A DNA stretch of 64,000 bases from Paulinella micropora (lineage: Eukaryota; Cercozoa; Imbricatea; Euglyphida; Paulinellidae), in NCBI GenBank assembly GCA_019918135.1, contig WBZZ01006474.1, positions 1-64,000 on the forward strand, given 5' to 3'. Below are positions 50,280 to 60,596 of the stretch, piece after piece. A model generated the notes under the pieces. That model saw only the letters and a list, made by a program, of their open reading frames with translations. It was not told the DNA's origin and searched no databases. How positions within the stretch are numbered: the stretch's first letter is position 1; every line of letters starts with the position of its first letter. A program made the translations under genes and the position numbers.

Positions 50280-51670
50280 TATAACCCTCCCACCCCCACT
50301 GAAGCATCGCCCGCACCGCACCCTGATTACGTGGAAGACCCGACGAGACGCCCAGACATCCCATGGAGCTCGCTGACAATCACACAACGCATGGACGAGA
50401 ACGACTACAGACGTGCCTACGTTCAATGGACGCGCATGCGGGACGCATTTCGAGCGATCCCACAAGGATTCCCTGTCCCACCTGCCCATTGGCCGCGACC
50501 TTGGTGCCCCCTTGGAACACCCCTCAACTATTTCCTTCCAAGAACGGATCCGTGGATGTTACCATCGCTGCTAGTTCAAGACGCGCCCGGCTCAACAGGT
50601 ATTGAGCACATCGTACTGCGGACAAGATGCCCGAGACGAGCACGACGTGAACCAGGTAGTTCACCGCAACAACCGCCGGAAACAACTACACAATCCCCGC
50701 GCGTGCCAACACAGAGCTTTATGAGCTCACCTGCACCGGAAGACAGGACGACATCAGAGCAAGACCGTCAAGAAGAGCAACCTACCTCAACGCCCATCGG
50801 AGAACATCGACAGCGACAGTTGAGTTCAACCAGCGCAGAGGACACCTCGATGAGCGAAACACCGCCTACCCCGTCAATGGCATACAATGAGGAATCGCCC
50901 ATTTCAAGTTTCACGGTACCTATCCCACCGAACCTGCAGACCGAGTGCTTTACCCAGTTGGCCCCGACGACGACTTCAGCGAATGCATCTACGGACAACA
51001 AGGACGCAATAAGACGCATACAAGCCATCGAAGCATTACCCTACGGCCAACTAGTGCAATACAGACGTGTACCTGGAGTTTCACAGCCAACAGAACGACG
51101 ATACACCTTCGCTTGGACAGATGCACATCATTGCTTTCGTCACCCTACCACCGATGAGCTGGCCTACTGGAGCATCGTGAAGGACTTCCGACTACTCCCG
51201 GAGAACTGGGCACTAACCAAACCAGACTGCGTCGACTGCAAGACTATACGCGAAACCAGACGCGGCAGCATTAGATGGGATTGCACCTACTGCGGCAACC
51301 AAGAAGGGAAACTGAAGCGTTGCAGCGGATGTCAACTCGTCTACTACTGCAACACCGATCATCAGAGGACCGATTGGCCGGCACACAAAGAGTTCTGCAA
51401 CATGGCCAAGCGGCATCCACTCATCAACCGACTTCGAGAAAGGGGAACGAGATACGATCTACTCGGCATACCAACGGACCAGCCCGAGCTAGGCGACCTC
51501 GCATTTCAACATCTGTTACGTTACCGTGAAGGTGGACCACACGCACCACTGTTCATAGACACGCCCACAATGGTAGATATGGCGATGAGCCTAGATGAAT
51601 TTACGACGAGGGGAAGACGTGTGGACCCCAAGGACGGCCACAATGGCACAATCACACGCCCACCTTAACT
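50280..51670 (+). pseudogene. Spacer and MYND region of A7
   Basis: After Gag, a proline/threonine-rich spacer with PRTDPWMLPSLLVQ leads to the conserved block RRYTFAWTDAHHCFRHPTT and WSIVKDFRLLPENWALTKP. Then come CVDCKTIRE and the MYND finger (51282-51398), followed by MAKRHPLINRLRERGTRYD. Most Copia elements go from the knuckle straight to protease; this ~1-kb insert is unusual. Part of a near-whole fossil. Confidence 0.75.
51282..51398 (+). other. MYND-type zinc finger of A7
   Basis: The ligands read C-x2-C-x9-C-x2-C-x5-C-x3-H-x8-H-x3-C within CTYCGNQEGKLKRCSGC and YYCNTDHQRTDWPAHKEFC. It has the MYND spacing, the aromatic YYC and the W-x2-HK signature, with His replacing the sixth Cys. 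It is very similar to the other family A copies although the subfamily has diverged elsewhere, so it was probably under selection. Confidence 0.88.
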
Positions 51671-51954
51671 TCACGGAAAACGAAGAAGACTACGAGGTGA
51701 CCTCTTCGACACCGAATGCGAACTTAGCTCCGCTCGCCGCTACCACGCCGGACATACCCAACTTCGACGAAGCGTATACAATCAACGAGATGGACCCACC
51801 ATGGACTATGCTCCCACCACCAACAAGTGGAACAGATGAGACCGGACAAGAACAGCACGAACCCTACGGTGTAGGTGCAGCAGGCGAAAGATGGCGAGAA
51901 TAACTGGAGAAGCAACTGAAACGCATACTCAACATACCCGACGCGCCGTCCGAT

Positions 51955-53750
51955 GTGAAGCGTTCACCGCCTCCAGCACCATACACACCTGAAATAGAAC
52001 CACTGTTCAACGACAACGTGAGACCACCGCTCAACTATTACCCACCTGCCGGACGTGTGGAAGCTGAAGAACTACGCGAACGCCTACGACGTCATGACTT
52101 CTCACACACATTCGAATTCGTGTTAATGGCAGACGTATTTGACGAATTAGAAGCAATAAGGGACCCGAAAGAAGATACCACAGACGTTGCAACCATCCCT
52201 GACGAAGATGCAACTGACGACATCGACGACCCGGAGCTCGACGACCGTGAACATGAGAACTATCTCTACCCACCCGCCCTGGACTTCGCCAACGTACGCG
52301 AGTGGCAATACTACGTCAACAGGCATCCAGAGCTGGAATATTTGGAGTTCAAGAACATGGACGAATACAACAGATGGATGCAGGAGACAATGGACTTAGA
52401 ACGGGCAGAGCTCAAGCGCCCTATGGTCAACTATGTGCTAATGGCCGACGGCAATCCCCCTGACGTGGTCGACAGCGCATGCAACCGATGGCTATTCCAT
52501 GAGAAGGCGCCTATCGACCCCAAGTCTATCCGCGAAGAGAAACCGGCTTTCCTCAATAACATATATGGTAAGCCGCTTCCGGTGAGGATGCGGGCTACTG
52601 CCACTCCGACGTGGCTCAATGGTTATGGTCAATCGGTTAAACAGTCATTTCCCAACTCACTCATATCACCGTCATTACCATTCAACCTTGTTCCCATACC
52701 ACGCCTTGACCATGACATGCACAAAACAATCATCCATCAAAATGGTCAAGTATTCATCTATGACAAGCCCATAACACTTGACAAGAAGAACATACTAGCA
52801 AGGGGGAGGCTCAATTCACACTTGCTATACGAGTTAGATAAGCCAGGAATGACACCACTTGACCCTCATCAAAGATATATACCATACAGGTACAAGCAGA
52901 GAGAACAACTGTCACTGGCTGCAACCATCGACAACCTACCAGACCTTGCATTATGGTCAGTCAATCCTCTCCCATCACATGCACCGTACGATCCAATGAT
53001 CCTACACAGAGCTCTGATGCATGCAAACCCACTAATAATGAACGAGTTTGCAAAGAGCGTAGGCAGACGCATCGCTGGCAAAGATTGGATGCGTCTGGTA
53101 CGTGCATGTCATGGATGCAATAGGGGCAAACCTAACAAACCCCCTATGTACAGAGGTAACTATCTAGACCTAGAATATAAGCAAGGTGAAGCACTCAACA
53201 TAGATTTCAGCGGCCCATTCCCCGTAATGTCAAGATACGGTAACTACTACAGAGGGGGAGTGACATGTTCTCACTCTAAGTTTGCTTGTGACCTCTACAC
53301 ACCTACCCGCGAAGCTAAGCTTTACATGCCACATTTAACACGCATATTTGCTTTCTTTGAACGACAGTCAGGCAACAAACTAAAGCAGATAAGAGCAGAT
53401 GGCGAGTTTGTCTCTAAAGTACTAAAAGACTATACAGACAAACACGGCATCATCCTCAAAACCACCACACGTAACGAGCCTAACATGAACCCCTTTGCTG
53501 AAAGAATGAATAGGACAGACGACACAAGCGCACTAGCAGCACAGTTAGATGCAGGCCTGCCTAACACATTTTGGGAGGACACACATAAAGCGACACTAGC
53601 CATACGAATGGTCACGCCCCTTTGCAGAGGTAAGGACAAAGGCAAATCCCCTTGGGAATTGCTTACGGGCCGAAAACCTGTGCAATCGTGCGTGCAACCT
53701 TTCGGATGCCTCGCCTGGGTGAAAATGGAAACGACGAAAGCACAGCCTGG
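51955..53750 (+). pseudogene. Protease-integrase region of A7
   Basis: A conserved acidic domain (51955-52440) comes first. The protease begins at DVVDSACNRWLFHEK (Asp at 52471-52473; the Copia DSGA box, here DSAC) and ends with PSLPFNLVPIPRLDHD. The pre-integrase HHCC has LHRALMHANP and CHGCNRGKP. The integrase core has NIDFSGPFP (Asp 53203-53205), IRADGEF (Asp 53398-53400) and NPFAERMNR (Glu 53500-53502), and FGCLAWVK closes it. All three acids of the DDE triad are visible. Part of a near-whole fossil. Confidence 0.82.
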
Positions 53751-54649
53751 CCGTGCCAGGTACTCTCATTGGCTACAACATATTTCGTCGAGTCTATAAA
53801 ATCCTCATTCACGACACCAAACAGACAGCCACAGTAGAAAAACGTAATGTTCGTTTCGATACAATGACTCGTGGCTACACATGCAAATTACCTGCACGAC
53901 CTTGGCAACCACTACTAGTGTCGCACAACATAACATCCTCCACCTCGCCTCCTACCACTAGCATACCATCTACCCAGTCAGTCCAGTGGAAAAACGAGGA
54001 CCAACTGCCACAATTTCAGGACTCCAACACACCCAGTGGCTGGTGGCCAACAAACCAACTGCCACATTCCTCACAAAACACACTCGACACACTGGACGAT
54101 GACACGACAACCCCACACACCACCAAGGCCACTTCAAGTCTTTACGTGCAACCAAGCCCATATTTTGGCTCACTCCATCCCCCACCAAATGCATTTGCTC
54201 CCACTCCAGCAACAACGGTTGCACAAGAGAAAAAGACGAACAGAGCACCTCGGCAAACGACACAACACAACAGAGCAACATCAAACCCAGCCCAACACTC
54301 CTCATCTGCACCACAATTCCCTCTACCAGATAGATGGAGTAGTAACAAGGGCATACCACAAACATGGGATGGTGCTGCAATAACTTCAACAAACATAGTT
54401 GCTGGGCCCAGGCTTAGGAAACAAACACCAGCAAACCACCCCACTCATAGTATTACCGCACACATTATTGTTGCTCATGAGTTTGAGGAGGAGGACGAGG
54501 AGGCCTTAGGACAGGACAGCTATTGTTTGTTCGCAAGAGTGTTACATATCCCACAGAAAACCATAAAGTCACACCCTCAGGTACATGCTGCTCAACTAGC
54601 CGAGTTACAAGGTTTGTTCGAATGCAAAGCACTGCAATAGGTACCTCGA

Positions 54650-56113
54650 GCCGCAGCAATAACAGCGAATGTACCTCCTGTCCATACAACATTTGTTGAT
54701 GCCATAAAGACAGATGAGTCTACAGGTCAGGAGAAATACAAATCGCGACTAGTAGCTTTAGGAAATAGGATGAAAGAATACATTCATTACAATCCATATG
54801 AATGCTCTTCCCCCACCGCCCAACCAATGTTTCTTTTGCTACTAGTATCTTATGCTGCTGCATTCAATGACCTCATGATCTCTCACCTCGACTTTTCACA
54901 AGCCTATTCCCATGCAGATATGAAGGACATTGCCTTCGCCTTTCCGCCTAAGGGGTACGAAAACAAAAGCGACCCTTCAATAATTCTATTGTTGAAGAAA
55001 GCACTGTACGGAACCCCCCAGGCAGGGCGAAAGTGGTTTGACCATGTGTCTACTAATGTGAGAAGTATAGGATATAAACAGTCAACATTAGACCCATGCA
55101 TTTTCTTCCTACCTTCAGTCACAGGCAGACAGAAACTACCCCCCTATCTACTCCTTCGCACTGATGACTTGCTCGTGTTTCATAATACCAAAGACGAGCA
55201 CAATGCCCTGTTCACCAAACTGAAACATTCATTTAGAGTGAAGGACCTAGGACAAGTCAAAACATTTTGTGGCTTGCAGTTTGTTAGGACTTCAGAGGGC
55301 ATAGTCATACATCAGCATGAATACATTAAGGGCATGCTTAGGGATTTCAACTTCCAAGAAGCCAAGCCAGTCGCTACCCCTACAGCGACGACTGACCCTC
55401 CCCCAGCCAGCAAAGAAGCTATGCTTCGGCGTTTCTCGCTCCCTCGCTTGCTTGGCGCCCCTCTCTGGCCTGCGACTCAGACTCAACCGGCCATCACCTA
55501 CGCGGTCAACCACGCGGCGGTACTCGCATCAAAGAAGCCTGACGTGGCGTACTCAGCAATAGCTCGCATCCTGAGATTTCTGCGAACACCTAGAGGGATT
55601 TTCTTCCCATTTCGGACCCGCAGCTTCGAGCTTATATCGTATTTCGATGCCAACTTGGGCGCATGTGAGTACACGCGACGATCAAGAACCGGCCAACTGC
55701 ACATGACGACTGGGCCCATCGCATGGAGTTCGAAGCGCCAACCCACAGTCGCACTATCGACTCAGGATGCTGAAACGATCGCCAACTCAACGACATGCCG
55801 AACAGCAATCGCGATATTGCATATGTGCAAGGACGTTGGAATTCCGTTGCCGACGCCATCAACTATCAATAACGACAACCGGGGGGCGGTCCTGAACGCA
55901 ACGAACGGCATGGCCACTACACGCCACTTAGCACTCAAACACCATTACGTGGTAGAACGAGTACGGGCTGGCGAAGTGATCGTACGACACGTTTCGACGA
56001 AGGACAATCTGGCGGACATGCTGACGAAGTCACTACCGACGCCACGTTTCTTGGAACTAGTCGCACAGTTTACGGTGTTGCTCAAGGACGCTTTATCGCA
56101 GTTTGAGGTTTAA
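54650..56113 (+). pseudogene. Reverse transcriptase-RNase H region of A7
   Basis: Reverse transcriptase: KYKSRLVALGNRMKE, HLDFSQAYSHADMKD, KKALYGTPQAGRKW, LRTDDLLVF (box at 55157-55177), FRVKDLGQVKTFCGLQF. RNase H: DANLGACEYTRRSRTG, GPIAWSSKRQPTVALST, INNDNRGAVLN, KHHYVVERVRAGEV and the closing KDNLADMLTKSLPTPR. This is the best preserved RT-RNase H of family A in the window. Confidence 0.88.
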
Positions 56114-56343
56114 TGCCTCTAGCTTTTACAGACACTTAGGATGAATTTATTCAACAGACTTGCTACACCGCTGCAAGGACCTGCATCCTTTGATGCTTAC
56201 GAATTTTTTTTTCATTTTTAGTGTTAATGCAACATTAACATGTATCATACTTCATCATCATGAATCGCTAGTTTACATATAGTTTCATATGGCCAATCAT
56301 GTTAGTAACTTCAAGATAATATACATATACATATATGTTATGC

Positions 56344-56353
56344 CGAGGGGGAG
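56344..56353 (+). promoter_or_regulatory. Polypurine tract of A7
   Basis: CGAGGGGGAG lies immediately before the 3' LTR start. The same sequence precedes the 3' LTR of A4. Confidence 0.75.
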
Positions 56354-56749
56354 AGTAAGCAATAATATTTACTAAATATATTGTTACCTTTTATGGTCAA
56401 TTTCACGACATAACATTTATATTTGACCGGATCATATTCATTACCATTTTCATATTTCGTATCATAATTATTATTCGTTACGTTGATATTACCGTTATTC
56501 ACAATTAGTTGCCAGTTAGTATAGATTGGCCCATACTGAATCATCACTTGAATTTCTGACCACAAGATCAGTATATAAATTTGTGGTATTTATTTCACTA
56601 TAAATTTATGGTAAATTAGATTGAGTTTCAGTCATTGGTTTCTAACCATTGATTAAATTCATTATTGTTCCTTCAACCTTTGATCAAAGTGCATCAGCGC
56701 AAACGATTATTCAAGTATCCGGAGACTAATGTCTACTAGTGTACTTACT
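56354..56749 (+). repeat. 3' LTR of A7
   Basis: A 396-bp LTR nearly identical to 48423-48805. It is followed by the CCTAG duplication and then by element D. Confidence 0.92.
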
Positions 56750-59080
56750 CCTAGGACTCATTGAATCCGCGCGTTCCGCGATCTTTTAGTATGTCTGGAG
56801 GATACGTCGGTTCCGCTCCCGTTCCTTCCCCTCATCCTCTCCATTGAGTCACATTTTCCCTTCCGACCCCTGGTCAGTAGCCTTATCTATATTCTCTCTC
56901 CTCGGCTCCTCTGTTTCCCGCCTCTCTCCCTTATCCTCCTTACTCCCTATTTCCCCCTGAGCCCCCTTATCGCCCTTATCGTCTATAGCTCCGTTATCAT
57001 TATCCTCTGTTCTTTCTGGTTTTTCTCCCGTTCCATCCCCACGAGTCCGCTCCTCTGCCTTCTGCCGTTTGTCGTGCCTGCACCTCTCCCTCTCTGCTGC
57101 TCTCACCCGTGTTCTGGTCATTCCCCAGTCAGATCTATGGACTGTCGTTCTCCTTTGCCATCCCCCCTGGACGGGCTGCCGTACCCCGCTCCATCTACCC
57201 GCAGGAGCAGCAGGCGTTCTTGCAGTCTTCGTTCCCCTATCAGCCATCAAATCCCGCCGCATACCCTTATGTTCCGTGTTGATATGTTCCCCACCTGTTT
57301 TGCCTTCCCTCGTGATCACGACGTCATCTTTATCCTCACGCCGTCGCGGTCGCGCCTCTTCCTCCCTCGGCGTCCGTTCCTGTTCAAATATGCCATGTTT
57401 CCGTTCATGTTTTTGTTCCATTTCCTCCACGGATATTATTCTACCCGATGGCGTGGGTGTGCCCCCTCCCGCCGCTCCCTGTCGCTCCGGTAAACCCACC
57501 GTCGCCCCTGACATCAATGCCTGTCGATCCGGGTGCACATACGGGAAACTGTTGCCTGTTCCTTTGCTCCCTTCCCCCCCTTTTCCTCCCTTCTCGTCCA
57601 CCTTCTCTCTCTTTTCCTGTACGTCTGAGGCCATCCCCGGCCCTGTTGCCGCCGAACGTTGTGTGCCCCCTCGATCTCTTCCTCGATCACCGCCACGTCC
57701 TTCGCCACCACCGCCTCGTTGCCGTAGTCCTGCCGCTGACAAGTACGATCCTCGATCCTTCCGCTTCCACCCGTATTTCTGGATGTTCGCGGTGTTGAAC
57801 CGTTGCAACTCGTCCAGTTCGTCCCTGTTAAACAGGTCTTCCAATCCCCCGAGCTGCCACATGCCATGTCGAATTGCGTCCTTCAATTCCCGTATAGCCG
57901 CGTTCTGCTCCTCCCGCGAGACTTTATCCATGTTGTCGTGATACAGGGTGTCGTCATCGTGTATGCAGCATTCGCCCCGTAGGCGTAAGAACCATATCCC
58001 AATTTGCCAATAACACGATTTGCGCCAATGGCTGTTTTCCTTCAATGCCCGTCGCTCATATTTCGGAACTCCCGGTGTATTGCTGAGTAGGTCGTCCGGG
58101 GGATATCTTGCCTCGCCCGGCTTCAGCTCCCGATTCCTTGCCGCATTCGTGTAAAAGGACGGATCCATCACGTCTGGTCCGGATCCTCTCTGCCTGAATC
58201 CTCCCGCTCCATGTGCCGCGTTTACCTCCGCCGGTCGAGCATATGGATGCGGTCGACGATCCTCCCTGACAGTGTTAGACCCCGGCCTCGTCCTCCCTCC
58301 GCCGAAGTCCCCCGTGCCACGTTGTGGTCTGCCCCCGCCCTGCTGGCCCCTTGTATTACCGCCGCCCCTTGTACTACCGCCGCCCCTTGTACTACCGCCG
58401 CCCCCACCAGTCTGTCGTCCTCCTTGTTGCTGCCGCATTGGTGCCTTTGGCATCTTCGCCAGAATCGCTGGATCCATCAACAGCATCTTTATTGCCTTTA
58501 TTGCCACACCAGCGCCTCCGTCAGACGTAGGCGCTGCAGGGCCCAGGCGCAGTGGTATGCCCAGTGGCACAGCGCCGGCTGTCTAATGGCAGCCAGCCAC
58601 TTCTTGTCCGCCGTCGTAGCCTTCTCGCAGGCTTCCGCGGCCCGTTTCAGTTCGTTAGGCGTGGGCCCCTTGTACGCGGTTCTTACCTGCCTTTGCAGCA
58701 GCCACATTTCCACTGCCCCCGGCATCCTACAGCCCCCGAACAAGCTTTCGCGAAAGTAGTCCAGGTGTCTAATCCTGCCTGTGGTCTGGGCAAAGGGTAC
58801 GTTCGAATTCATGACGCACCCGTTAAATTCGGTAGACAACTGTTCTAGCAGTGTTTTAAGCTCGGTCCTTATGTCCGTTGCCGATTTCCGGTGGCGTTTG
58901 TTTGCGGCCCACTTGAGGTTCTCGATACTGAACGCCCCGGCCCCGGACCAATTATCCGCCCACACCAGCGTTCGGTCTATGCACGTGATGCCCTTGTGCC
59001 CGTCGGCCGACAGCGGCACCAGGCCAAAAAGGCTTACAGCCACGGGGCGCCCGGGGTCCGCTCTTGCTTGTATTTCCCAT
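56750..59080 (-). mobile_element. Ty3/gypsy element D, Gag part (continues after A7)
   Basis: The 5' part of element D on the minus strand. A Gag-like region about 58500-59080 is followed by a glycine/arginine-rich tract (STRGGGSTRGGGNTRG, about 58330-58420), a Cys/His-containing segment near 57960-58030 and a highly charged Lys/Glu/Arg/Asp-rich tail to 56850. No 5' LTR could be identified. The assignment as Gag rests on position upstream of the D protease and on composition. Fossil with several breaks. Confidence 0.7.
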
Positions 59081-59500
59081 TTGTTTTCTTTAGTCTTTTA
59101 GCAGTAGCTGGCCTGCATGGTTGGCCTGCCTGAGCTGGTACCAGAGCCTGCCGTAACATCCGGGCAGCCCCGTCTTGAGCGCGAGATCAAAACTTAGTTC
59201 GCTCATTGGTAAGTGCCGGTCCGGCTACTTTCTGTTGGGCTGTCTGGTGCACCTGGGCGAACAAGATGTTTGTCTTTTTTTTTTAATAAGGAAGGACTGA
59301 GATGATGATGAACCAGGGTGGGGGGAGGAGAGGCGTGCACCTGGCAGCGGGGGGTTCGAGTGTGAGCAGAGAGAGGGGAAAACCAGGTAGGGCGGGTGAG
59401 ATATGGGGTGGGGGAAAGAGAGAGAGAGAGAGGGGGGGGGGGGCGGCAACAGAGTTGCTGTTAGCAGGCAGGCACGGGGAGAGCCGAAATCGCCTAACAA
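59081..59500. other. Spacer with purine-rich and G-homopolymer tract
   Basis: No gene is supported. 59081-59221 may be the leader of element D. About 59300-59455 is purine-rich, with (GA)n near 59420-59432 and a G run near 59433-59445. Open frames across it are compositional. Confidence 0.5.
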
Positions 59501-60590
59501 AAAAAAATTATTGGCGCGCCGCAAACTTCGGCTAATGTCCGTCAATGCCGGCGCACAGGCGCCGCGAAATCCACCACAAACTGCGGCAAAAGACAAATGT
59601 CCGTAAATTCCGGCGCCCTGTGCACTTGCCGCGAAATGCACCGCAAACAGCATCTTGAGAAAAAACTTGCCAAGGACGTTTCGGCACTGGCAAATTAGCA
59701 CTAGCAGATTTCTGGGGAAACAAAAGCGGGCGGGGAAAATTTGCACTGACATTTTTTTCTCCCCGTCCGCCCCCGTTTCCCAAAAATTTTGCTGGAGCTA
59801 ATTTTCCATTGCCGAAATGTCCTTCACAAGATTTCTTTTCTTAGCGTGCCGCAAATTTCAGCAAAAATGCGAATGTCAGTCGATTTCGGCGCATGTGCAC
59901 TTGCACACTAGCGAAATCCACCGCAAACAGCATCTTGAGAAAGAAAAAAAAGTTTGCAAAGGACATTTCTGCAATTTGCAAATTAGCACTAGCAGATTTT
60001 TGGGGAAACAAAAGCGGGCGGGGAAAATTTGCACATATATATTTTTCTTCCCGCCCGCTCTCCTTCCCCCAAAAAGTTTGCTGGAGCTAATTCCCATTGC
60101 CGAAATGTCCTTCGCCAGATTTCTTTTTGCCGCAAATTGCGGCAAAATGCAAATGTCCGTAAATTCCAGCGCCTGTGCACTTGTCGCGAAATCCACCTTG
60201 TACAAACTGCGCAAAAGGCAAATGCGGAAAATGCCGGCGCCTGTGCACTTGCCGCGAAATTCACCACAAACAGCATCTTGAGAAAGTAAAAAAAATTTGC
60301 AAAGAACATTTCGGCACTGGCAAATTAGCTCAAGCAAAATTTCTGGACAAAAGCGGGCGGGGAAAATTTGACTGATATTTTTTTTCCCCCGCCCGCTCCC
60401 TTTTCCCCAAAAATTTGCTTGAGCTAATTTGCCATTGCCGAAATTTCCTTCGCCAGATTTCTTTTTCCTTGTGTGCCGCAAATTGTGGCAAAAGGCAAAT
60501 GCCCGTAAATGCCGGCATTTTCCACATTTGCAGCGAAATTCACCACAAACAGTTCAAGCGGGCGCGACTGTAGAAAAGAAAAAAAATATT
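59500..60590. repeat. Array of three fold-back repeat units
   Basis: Three related units, marked by CAGCATCTTGAGAAA at 59648, 59928 and 60271 (spacing about 280 and 343 bp). Each holds a long imperfect inverted repeat: an arm with TTTCGGCACTGGCAAATTAGC and AAGCGGGCGGGGAAAA, and a mirrored arm with CCCGCCCGCT and GAGCTAATTNCCATTGCCGAAA. Between units lie repeats of GCCGCGAAATYCACC and the palindrome GCCGCAAATTGCGGC (60129-60143). No coding is evident. It could be a non-autonomous fold-back element cluster or a satellite fragment. Confidence 0.65.
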
Positions 60591-60596
60591 AAAAAA

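Larger units (their letters stand above)
48423..56749 (+). mobile_element. Copia family A element, copy A7 (nearly whole, youngest)
   Basis: An 8.3-kb Ty1/copia element of a subfamily distinct from A1-A6 (Gag N-terminus MSTSVLTGYGALD). LTRs 48423-48805 and 56354-56749 differ by one small indel and only a couple of substitutions by eye. Flanking CCTAG (48418-48422 and 56750-56754) is the target duplication in Gypsy element D. Parts: Gag 48785-49620, knuckle 49820-49861, spacer, MYND 51282-51398, protease about 52440-52720, pre-integrase about 52980-53150, integrase about 53190-53700, reverse transcriptase about 54660-55400, RNase H about 55640-56080, polypurine tract 56344-56353. It looks almost whole, with about four breaks. 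Confidence 0.92.

Noticed and set aside
59100-59165. tRNA gene or tRNA-like primer site
   Set aside because: TGGTACCAG and a few paired bases are present, but no full cloverleaf or T-arm is visible.
59302-59606. Small frames in the purine-rich tract
   Set aside because: Gly/Arg/Glu-rich translations arise from GA and G runs; there is no start context or homology signal.
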